In this document: positions 46,212 through 52,569 of the stretch, one piece after another
How positions within the stretch are numbered: position 1 is the stretch's first letter
Layout of the letters: every line of letters begins with the position of its first letter
Source of the DNA: JADKIH01 sp049363815
GTDB lineage: Bacteria; Bacteroidota; Bacteroidia; AKYH767-A; 2013-40CM-41-45
Direction: 5' to 3'
DNA: 64,000 nucleotides
Assembly: GCA_049363815.1 (NCBI GenBank)
Contig: JBMQEM010000097.1
Location: 4,456 to 68,455, forward strand
Program-made: the position numbers and the translations under genes
Notes under the pieces: model-generated
Databases searched by the model: none
What the model was told of the DNA's origin: nothing
The model's input: only the letters and a program-made list of their open reading frames with translations

Positions 46212-48641
46212 CTATTTAAGAGTGGTTAATTCTGTTCGCAGTTGAGCATATGCCTGACTTGTTCTTGACTCAATTTCTATGAGCAGTTCATCAACTGCAG
46301 GCTCTCTTAATTCTTTCTCATTCATCATTTCAACCTTGGTCAATGCATTCTGTATCTCAGACATTCCCATATAACCAAATGAAGGCTTGATTCTGTGTGC
46401 CACCTTCCTGAATTCATCCCAGTTTTTATTTTTGAAATGACCATACATTTCTGTGATCGCTTCCGGTGTTTTATTCAGGAACATTTCTATCATCTCTATC
46501 ACAAAACTTTCGTTTCCTTCTGCAATTTGTTTCAGATAACTGAGGTTGATCTTCGGTGCATTCAGGAAATGATTGATCGATTCTTTTGAAGGAGTAACCG
46601 GTGAGGAATTTCCTATTGATGCTCCTGTATCGCTATTTTTATTTGATTGAGTTGAAAGTTTCACTCCCGCTGTTTTAGGTTCAAAATGAGTATTTTGAAC
46701 TTGTTTCAACGAAGAATTTTCACTTTGGGTTAGGGCAATTATCTTTTTCTTTAAATCCAGAGGATCGAAAGGTTTGTTAATATGATCGTTCATTCCATGA
46801 TCCTTGCATTTCTGCTTTTCAGATGCCGTAGCATGGGCTGTCATGGCCATAATGGGAACTGAACAGAAAGGTTCCGGTAAAGTAGTCCTGATCGTTTTTG
46901 AAGCAGTTAAACCTTCCATGACAGGCATTTGTATGTCCATCAGAATCAGGTCGTAATGACCATTTTTAGCCAGTTTTACTGCTTCTTCGCCATTGTCGGC
47001 AAAGTCGATCGTAGCCTGCCAGTCTGAAAATATCTTCCTGACTACCAATTGGTTAATCTTATTGTCTTCGGCGATAAGAATCCTCAGATGAGAGATGCTT
47101 GCATCACTTTCTTTCTGAACTTCGACCTTTCTGACTGATTCCAGAATAGGGTAGTCGATATGAAAAGAAAAAGTTGTGCCTGTTCCCGGTTTACTTTTAA
47201 CTTGAATTTCACCGTTCTGAAGTTCAATGAGTTTTTTTACAATCGTAAGCCCAAGACCGGTTCCACCGAATTTCCTTGTCGTTTCAGAACTTGCCTGAGT
47301 AAAACTGTCGAAAATGGTAGAGATACTTTTTTCCGGAATACCAATTCCTGAATCTCTTACTTCAAATTGAACGGTGACCTTATCATTTATTTTCTGGCCC
47401 GCCCTGGCAATTATTCTCACTTCACCTTTTTCCGTGAACTTGATAGCATTACTTATCAGATTATTGATGATCTGTGAAAGTCGGGTAGGGTCACCGCTGA
47501 TTGCAGCAGGTAGTTTTGGATCTACTTCCGATACCAGCTGAATTCCTTTCTCATCTGCTTTCGCCTGGAATAATTCAATTGCATGTCTGACAGACTGATT
47601 CAGGTTGAATGGCACATTTTCAAAAGTCATCTTACCGGCTTCAATCTTTGAGAAGTCTAGAATATCATCAATGATCACCATCAGATTATCAGAACACATT
47701 TTTATTGAATTCAGATAACCGGATTGTTCTTCATTCAAATTAGTATTAAGTAAAATTCGTGTCAGACCAATAATTCCATTCATTGGCGTGCGAATCTCAT
47801 GACTCATATTTGCAAGGAAGTTTTCCTTGATCTTTGCTGTTTCTTCTGCAAGTTGCCTTGCATTTTCTAGCTGTTCCTGAATGCGCTTATGTGCAGTTAC
47901 ATCAGCTGCAATTCCGATCACACCTATAATGGCATTATCATTGTCGCGTATTGATGTATAAAAGATCTCGAAATATTTTTTCCCCCATTCAGCAACGATC
48001 TTCACTTCCTTTCCTTCAAGTGCCTGATGAAAATACTCCTGTTGAATAGGTATTTCTTTAGAGAAATTTGCCAGAGGCTGATTGATGAATTTTTCTTTAT
48101 CAATCTTTAATTCTTCCAGTCCCTTTCCTTCAAATAGTGTGAACTCACTGTTTTTGTTCAATGCAAATAGGATGATAGGGGAATTGGCAACCACTGCTTT
48201 CAACTGATTTTGAGTTGTGCTTAGTTGTAATTCAAGCTCGCGCTGACGTGTCGCCTGTTCTTTCAGGTTAACCATGTACCGCACACTTTGTGCAATACCT
48301 TCACCTGTTAAAAGATCTTTCGGGATGTAATCATTCGCTCCGGTCTTCATTGCTTCAACAGCAATTTTCTCATCACCTTGACTGGTAACAATAATGATCG
48401 GAGACTGATTTCCGGAACTGCGGATCTCTTTCAAAAGATCAATACCTGTTCCACCCGGTAAGTTATAATCAAGAAATATACAGTCGTACTCCTGATCCTT
48501 TGTAGCAGCTTTCCCACTTTCATGGTCCTCTGCAAAATATAAATCGTGATTAATGCTTGCACTTTTCAATGCCTTCTTAATGATCAACCGATCCAACTCG
48601 TCGTCCTCGACAACAAGTATCTGAAATTTTCTATCTGCCAT
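46212..48641 (-). CDS. hybrid histidine kinase, REC-PAS-HK-REC-HPt
   Basis: An 809-residue soluble hybrid kinase with a full phosphorelay in one chain. Domains: N-terminal receiver (~5-125, phospho-Asp58 in FLDYNLPGG), PAS (~145-255, AVVANSPIILFALNKNSEF), a coiled linker, HisKA with His281 in NMSHEIRTPMNG, HATPase (~385-505; LISNAIKFTEKG, RDSGIGIPE, GGTGLGLTI), a second receiver (~525-645; IAEDNKINQLVV, LILMDIQMPVMEG) and HPt (~710-800, VAHRIKPSFGYMG). No membrane helix is present, so it senses from the cytoplasm. The N-terminal receiver implies input from another kinase. The next gene encodes the single-domain regulator likely phosphorylated by the HPt. Confidence 0.93.
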   Translation of the reverse strand: MADRKFQILVVEDDELDRLIIKKALKSASINHDLYFAEDHESGKAATKDQEYDCIFLDYNLPGGTGIDLLKEIRSSGNQSPIIIVTSQGDEKIAVEAMKTGANDYIPKDLLTGEGIAQSVRYMVNLKEQATRQRELELQLSTTQNQLKAVVANSPIILFALNKNSEFTLFEGKGLEELKIDKEKFINQPLANFSKEIPIQQEYFHQALEGKEVKIVAEWGKKYFEIFYTSIRDNDNAIIGVIGIAADVTAHKRIQEQLENARQLAEETAKIKENFLANMSHEIRTPMNGIIGLTRILLNTNLNEEQSGYLNSIKMCSDNLMVIIDDILDFSKIEAGKMTFENVPFNLNQSVRHAIELFQAKADEKGIQLVSEVDPKLPAAISGDPTRLSQIINNLISNAIKFTEKGEVRIIARAGQKINDKVTVQFEVRDSGIGIPEKSISTIFDSFTQASSETTRKFGGTGLGLTIVKKLIELQNGEIQVKSKPGTGTTFSFHIDYPILESVRKVEVQKESDASISHLRILIAEDNKINQLVVRKIFSDWQATIDFADNGEEAVKLAKNGHYDLILMDIQMPVMEGLTASKTIRTTLPEPFCSVPIMAMTAHATASEKQKCKDHGMNDHINKPFDPLDLKKKIIALTQSENSSLKQVQNTHFEPKTAGVKLSTQSNKNSDTGASIGNSSPVTPSKESINHFLNAPKINLSYLKQIAEGNESFVIEMIEMFLNKTPEAITEMYGHFKNKNWDEFRKVAHRIKPSFGYMGMSEIQNALTKVEMMNEKELREPAVDELLIEIESRTSQAYAQLRTELTTLK

Positions 48642-48843
48642 TTGTAAATGTGTTTATGCTCAAGTTTTGTAAGCATATTATTTTACTTGAATGGCTGTTT
48701 TACGTTAATCACAAAACCTTTTAAATATTACGTTTTTCTCGTATAAATTGAAAAAAAGACATGGTTTCTTACTTTTTATTTGATTTTCGTTATTCGTCTT
48801 TCGTCTTTCGTGTGTGTTGTATTTCTTTTGCGAAATTAATGAT

Positions 48844-48918
48844 GGGGTGTAGTCTGAAAATAAAGTTTGAGGTGTAGCCTGAAAATAATGTTTGAGGTGT
48901 AGTCTGAAAATAAAGTTG
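48844..48918. repeat. three tandem copies of a 25-nt unit
   Basis: Units at 48844-48868, 48869-48893 and 48894-48918 differ at a few positions; the shared core is GGTGTAGTCTGAAAATAA. A fourth partial copy (GGGGTGTAGTCTG, 48918-48930) runs into the palindrome that follows, so the two structures share their sequence and probably their origin. Confidence 0.8.
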
Positions 48919-48950
48919 GGGTGTAGTCTGCAGACTACACCCCAACTTTA
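48911..48950. repeat. 40-nt perfect palindrome
   Basis: The 40 nt from 48911 to 48950 are their own reverse complement with no loop; the centre is GTCTGCAGAC. It starts 31 nt downstream of the minus-strand EF-hand protein gene. A 32-nt relative lies at 52529-52560. Confidence 0.85.
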
Positions 48951-48980
48951 CATCGTTTAAAACGATAGACGATTTACTGT

Positions 48981-50354
48981 TTACTTCTGAACAAAAAAGA
49001 AATCGATCAGATCAAAAAACTGCTGAACACTGTATGGTGATTTTTGAGACATGTATTCATCAATGGCGGCTGAGATCTCTTTTGGAGTAATGTAGCCGTT
49101 CAGATCAAGATCCAGTCGTCTGTAGATAGCAGGAATTACAGTATGTTCTTCCGGATTGGCAGCTGCTCTGTCATTCGACCATTTCTGTTCTACATCAGGT
49201 TTACGCTCTGCAAGTTTATCAAAGGCACGCAGGTATTCGATCACAGCAGGTAATGCTGCAAGAGAATCTTTTCTGAATGCCTCTTCGATCATTTCTTCTG
49301 TAATTGTAACACCTTGTTCGTTCACAACTGCATAAGCGGCACTGTTCAATTCCATGTCACGGTAATCAGGAATTCCATCGTCATCTTTGTCGAGTGGTTT
49401 ACCGCTTCCATCCACCTGGTTAGAAGCCGGAGTTGCAGAAGAATCGTCGTTCACATCAGAAATTCCATCACCATCAGCATCATCGCTGGTCAGTTCTTCA
49501 AAGTTTACACCTCTCACATCCGGTACATAATTGTAGCGGCTGTTTTTTCTGTCTCTTTCTGCACCGAAGTCGATCCGGAAAGCTACAGAAGTAAAGAAAA
49601 ACTTGTCTTTTTTATCGTTGCCTTGGCGGCCTTCAATCCCTTCAGGAGTCATGCCGTCAATATAATCTGTATTGGTAGTGTGAAGAATCGAACTGAAATC
49701 CAATGAACATTTATTGCCCATTTTAAAACGGACACCGGCGCCTATCGGAAATCCGATGGCTGACTCTTTGTATTTTCCGAATCCGTCAATGTTGGCATCC
49801 CGCAGACTTGTTTCATAATCATAGTCTCTCCGTGTAACAGGTGAGTTGGAATTATTTGAAGATTCCGGAGCGTTTCTGACAGAACCATCCGACCAGTAAT
49901 AGTAGAAATTACCATTTGCATCAAATAGATCTGTCTTTGAACGGAATGAAAGATATTCAACACCTGCAGTAACGTAAGGGATCAGAACCTGGTCACTTCT
50001 TTTTTTGCTGATCAATTCATAACGCACACGTAAACTTTGTGAAAAGACAGAGGCTTTAAAGTTTGCATGTTTATCAACTGTATTTTCTTCACCTGTCATT
50101 CTTCCTGATAAGAAGAATAATCCAAATGATAATCTTCCTTCTGTATGATTCTGAATACTGAATTCCAGACCGGAATGAGCAGTAAATGGTTGGTTCAGTC
50201 TGTTGTAACCAATGTCACCATTGAAATTCATCACACCCTGAGCAATACTGATTGCAGGCAATTTGAAACTGCTCTTCTTTGCCGCATCCTGTGCGGAAGA
50301 ATTTGTTGCAAAAAGTAAGATGAATGCTAAAGAGCAGGAGAGAAGGATACGCAT
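48981..50354 (-). CDS. outer-membrane barrel protein with TSP3 and EF-hand calcium motifs
   Basis: A 457-residue exported protein. The ATG at 50354 gives the signal peptide MRILLSCSLAFILLFATNSSAQ; the longer reading uses a GTG. Residues ~30-270 are beta-barrel-like, with conserved strands (YVTAGVEYLSFRS, FPIGAGVRFKMGNKCSLDF). Then come thrombospondin type 3-like calcium repeats (DADGDGISDVNDD, DKDDDGIPDYRD, ~290-335), a helical stretch, and a canonical EF-hand loop DLDLNGYITPKE (~420) with ligands at positions 1, 3, 5, 7, 9 and 12. It should be a calcium-binding outer-membrane protein. It follows the SPOR-like gene by 26 nt, so they are probably cotranscribed. Confidence 0.8.
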   Translation of the reverse strand: MRILLSCSLAFILLFATNSSAQDAAKKSSFKLPAISIAQGVMNFNGDIGYNRLNQPFTAHSGLEFSIQNHTEGRLSFGLFFLSGRMTGEENTVDKHANFKASVFSQSLRVRYELISKKRSDQVLIPYVTAGVEYLSFRSKTDLFDANGNFYYYWSDGSVRNAPESSNNSNSPVTRRDYDYETSLRDANIDGFGKYKESAIGFPIGAGVRFKMGNKCSLDFSSILHTTNTDYIDGMTPEGIEGRQGNDKKDKFFFTSVAFRIDFGAERDRKNSRYNYVPDVRGVNFEELTSDDADGDGISDVNDDSSATPASNQVDGSGKPLDKDDDGIPDYRDMELNSAAYAVVNEQGVTITEEMIEEAFRKDSLAALPAVIEYLRAFDKLAERKPDVEQKWSNDRAAANPEEHTVIPAIYRRLDLDLNGYITPKEISAAIDEYMSQKSPYSVQQFFDLIDFFFVQK

Positions 50355-50380
50355 TGTGTGGTTATTAGTATTCACTGATT

Positions 50381-51610
50381 CTATTGATTGATTTTCTTAT
50401 TTGACTGAGCCTGACTAACAGGAATTCTTTCGCCGTTATCATAAGCAACTATGAAAGCATCTTTTACCAGTTCCCTTGTTTTTGTACCAAATGCTTTTGC
50501 CTCTTCGTAAGAAGAAAAACTTCCGATAATATATTTCTTCCAGCCTTCATGATTGGTCAGTTCGACATTGTCTGTCACCTTATATTTTTTCTCGAAAAAC
50601 TTTCCGTTTCTGGAAGGACTTTTTCGTGTAGCACAGATCTGTACTTTATAATAAACACCGGACTGTGGTGCAGGTAAATTCAGATCCATTGATCTATCTG
50701 CAGTAGCATTTCCGGAAGTGTTGTTTTCTTCAAGAACCTTAGCTGCCATCATTTGCCTTTCGTTTTCACTGCTGATCAATGCATCTATGATCGAATCGGG
50801 TGTGGCTTCATCTGCTATAACTTCTGCACTTCTCTCAGATTCTGTCTTGTTTTCATTGGTTCCATACACCAACATACCATTGATCTCAGGAGCAGTTTTC
50901 GATGATGATGAATGAACCAGGTATGAAATTGTAAACGATGATTCAACAGGAAAGGTTGTCCATGAAAACACTGCTTTCTGTCCTTCAAAAGTGAAAGTAG
51001 AACCATGTGTTTCTATTGCAGATGCATTAAAGTTTATAGGAATATCATCAATAAACTGCGCTCCGCTTGTTTCCTGATTTGGATGAATCGTTAACTCAAC
51101 TCTGTATTCACCTTTATCCGGATTGACACTGATCAGTTTTCGTTCTACATCCGGTCTGTCCTGAACCGCACTTGCAGAATTACTTACCATAATTTCAATA
51201 GGGTCTAAGGCAAGTTTCTGAGTTTTTTCGTCCTGGATATAATAGAAAAGCCCGTTAACTACTTGTTTGCCGTCAATGTTGGCATCAACTTTTACCTTAT
51301 AGGAAACTGTAAAGACTTCATCTGCAGGGAGGGAGATCCAGATAAATTTAGCACTCTCTTCATCATTGATAAATTGTGCTTTTCTGGTTTCAACTGCTTC
51401 TGCTGAAAATCCTTTCGGGAGAAATTGTTGCAACCTTGCAAAGCCGGATTGATTTCCTTTATGAACAGTAAGTGTTACAGTGAATTCAGTTCCGGGCTTT
51501 ACCTCTGAAGGAAATGTCTGTTCTACAAAGATCTTTGAATCAGGAGTGACAAAGATCGAAGCAATAAAGATCGATAATGCCGAGGCAAACAGGAGTACGA
51601 TTTTAATCAT
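50381..51610 (-). CDS. exported protein with duplicated DUF11-like domains and SPOR-like end
   Basis: A 409-residue protein with an N-terminal signal or anchor (IVLLFASALSIFIASIFV). Two similar beta-sandwich domains follow (~25-140 and ~155-270), each with VxLTxHxxxxSGAxFxxxxPxxFxAxAxExxxAxFxF/W and a closing FTISYLVHSS or FTVSYKVKVD, like DUF11 repeats. A flexible, charged linker leads to a ~75-residue C-terminal domain (YYKVQICATRKSP ... YIIGSFSSYEEAKAF) resembling SPOR, which binds denuded peptidoglycan. So it may link cell wall and envelope, with the downstream EF-hand barrel as a partner. No enzymatic motif is visible. Confidence 0.7.
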   Translation of the reverse strand: MIKIVLLFASALSIFIASIFVTPDSKIFVEQTFPSEVKPGTEFTVTLTVHKGNQSGFARLQQFLPKGFSAEAVETRKAQFINDEESAKFIWISLPADEVFTVSYKVKVDANIDGKQVVNGLFYYIQDEKTQKLALDPIEIMVSNSASAVQDRPDVERKLISVNPDKGEYRVELTIHPNQETSGAQFIDDIPINFNASAIETHGSTFTFEGQKAVFSWTTFPVESSFTISYLVHSSSSKTAPEINGMLVYGTNENKTESERSAEVIADEATPDSIIDALISSENERQMMAAKVLEENNTSGNATADRSMDLNLPAPQSGVYYKVQICATRKSPSRNGKFFEKKYKVTDNVELTNHEGWKKYIIGSFSSYEEAKAFGTKTRELVKDAFIVAYDNGERIPVSQAQSNKKINQ

Positions 51611-51715
51611 TGGGCTTGAATATTATTCAGGCCTCAAATTAGTTTAACAATTGAAACTTCTCCGAATGAAAATGATTCAGTTATCCAATGTCAAATGTTG
51701 ATAACCACTCGCTTA

Positions 51716-52423
51716 TCAGAAGTTGGGTTTCAACAGGTATCTGCTGTAAAAGTCGTTGATGTGTTTCACCGCGTGGTCCGCGTCATCCGCTAGGAAGACG
51801 AGGTCGAGGTCTGCAGGATTGATCATTTTTTCCGCCACTAAAACGGTCTTGATCCAGTCAAAAAGTCCGGCCCAATATTCTTTTCCGGCCAAAACGATTG
51901 GAAACTTTCCGATTTTTTTAGTCTGAATTAACGTTAAGGCTTCAAATAATTCGTCCATTGTTCCAAATCCTCCCGGTAATACGACAAAGCCCTGTGCATA
52001 CTTAATGAACATTAGTTTTCGCACAAAAAAGTAATCGAAGGTGATCAGCTTATCAGGGTCTATATATGGATTAGAGCTTTGCTCAAAAGGCAACTCAATA
52101 TTCAAACCGACTGATTTACCACCAGCCGTTTTTGCTCCTTTGTTTGCAGCTTCCATAATGCCCGGACCGCCGCCGGTTATAATTCCATAACCTTCTTTGG
52201 TCAGTTTATAAGCGATCTCTTCTGCAAGGTGATAGAAGTGGTGATCAGGACTTGTTCTTGCTGAACCGAATATCGAAACACAGGGTCCGATCTTACTTAG
52301 TTTTTCAAAACCATCTACAAATTCAGACATGATCTTGAAGATCTGCCATGTATCGTGAGCTTTAATTTCCTGCCAGTCTTTATCCGAAAACGCACGTCGG
52401 ATCTTTAATTCATCGTAATTCAT
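51716..52423 (-). CDS. LOG-family nucleoside 5'-monophosphate phosphoribohydrolase
   Basis: A 235-residue Rossmann-fold protein of the TIGR00730/LOG family. Key motifs: SIFGSART (~50), GGGPGIMEAANKGA (~83-96) and VLPGGFGTMDELFE (~148-161), the last holding the PGGxGTxxE catalytic and nucleotide-binding signature. Family members split AMP and cytokinin ribotides into free base plus ribose 5-phosphate; many bacterial ones act on purine nucleotides, and the natural substrate here is unknown. It is cytoplasmic and stands alone on the minus strand, about 147 nt after uvrA, separated from it by hairpins. Confidence 0.92.
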   Translation of the reverse strand: MNYDELKIRRAFSDKDWQEIKAHDTWQIFKIMSEFVDGFEKLSKIGPCVSIFGSARTSPDHHFYHLAEEIAYKLTKEGYGIITGGGPGIMEAANKGAKTAGGKSVGLNIELPFEQSSNPYIDPDKLITFDYFFVRKLMFIKYAQGFVVLPGGFGTMDELFEALTLIQTKKIGKFPIVLAGKEYWAGLFDWIKTVLVAEKMINPADLDLVFLADDADHAVKHINDFYSRYLLKPNF

Positions 52424-52462
52424 TGAGGTGTTTTTATATATTTTAATCGGCTATCACCTTTG

Positions 52463-52515
52463 ACCTTTTACCCTTGACCAATTTATAATCTGTAAATTGG
52501 TCAAGGGTAAAAGGT
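52463..52515. repeat. 23-bp perfect hairpin of GACC-type heptads
   Basis: The arms 52463-52485 and 52493-52515 are perfectly complementary over 23 nt with a 7-nt loop (TAATCTG). The left arm and its lead-in read in 7-nt steps: CACCTTT, GACCTTT, TACCCTT, GACCAAT. It lies between the LOG gene start and the uvrA end. Confidence 0.75.
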
Positions 52516-52528
52516 GAAGGTTCGCGAA

Positions 52529-52560
52529 GTTGGGGCGCAGTCTGCAGACAATGCCCCAAC
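52529..52560. repeat. 32-nt imperfect palindrome related to 48911-48950
   Basis: The outer arms GTTGGGGC (52529-52536) and GCCCCAAC (52553-52560) and the inner palindrome GTCTGCAGAC (52540-52549) are complementary; the 3-nt joints are not. The 32 nt align without gaps to 48915-48946. It lies 10 nt downstream of the uvrA stop codon. Confidence 0.75.
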
Positions 52561-52569
52561 ATTGAAGCC

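Larger units (their letters stand above)
48642..48980. other. repeat-rich intergenic gap
   Basis: This 339-nt gap lies upstream of the hybrid kinase gene and after the EF-hand outer-membrane gene. It carries a TCGTCTT heptad run near 48790-48812, three copies of a 25-nt unit and a 40-nt palindrome (listed separately). The kinase promoter should lie in 48650-48780, but I see no convincing -7 element. Confidence 0.6.

Noticed and set aside
49314..49706. 130-codon plus-strand frame inside the EF-hand protein gene
   Set aside because: Antisense to clear calcium-binding motifs; repetitive hydrophobic composition typical of a shadow frame.
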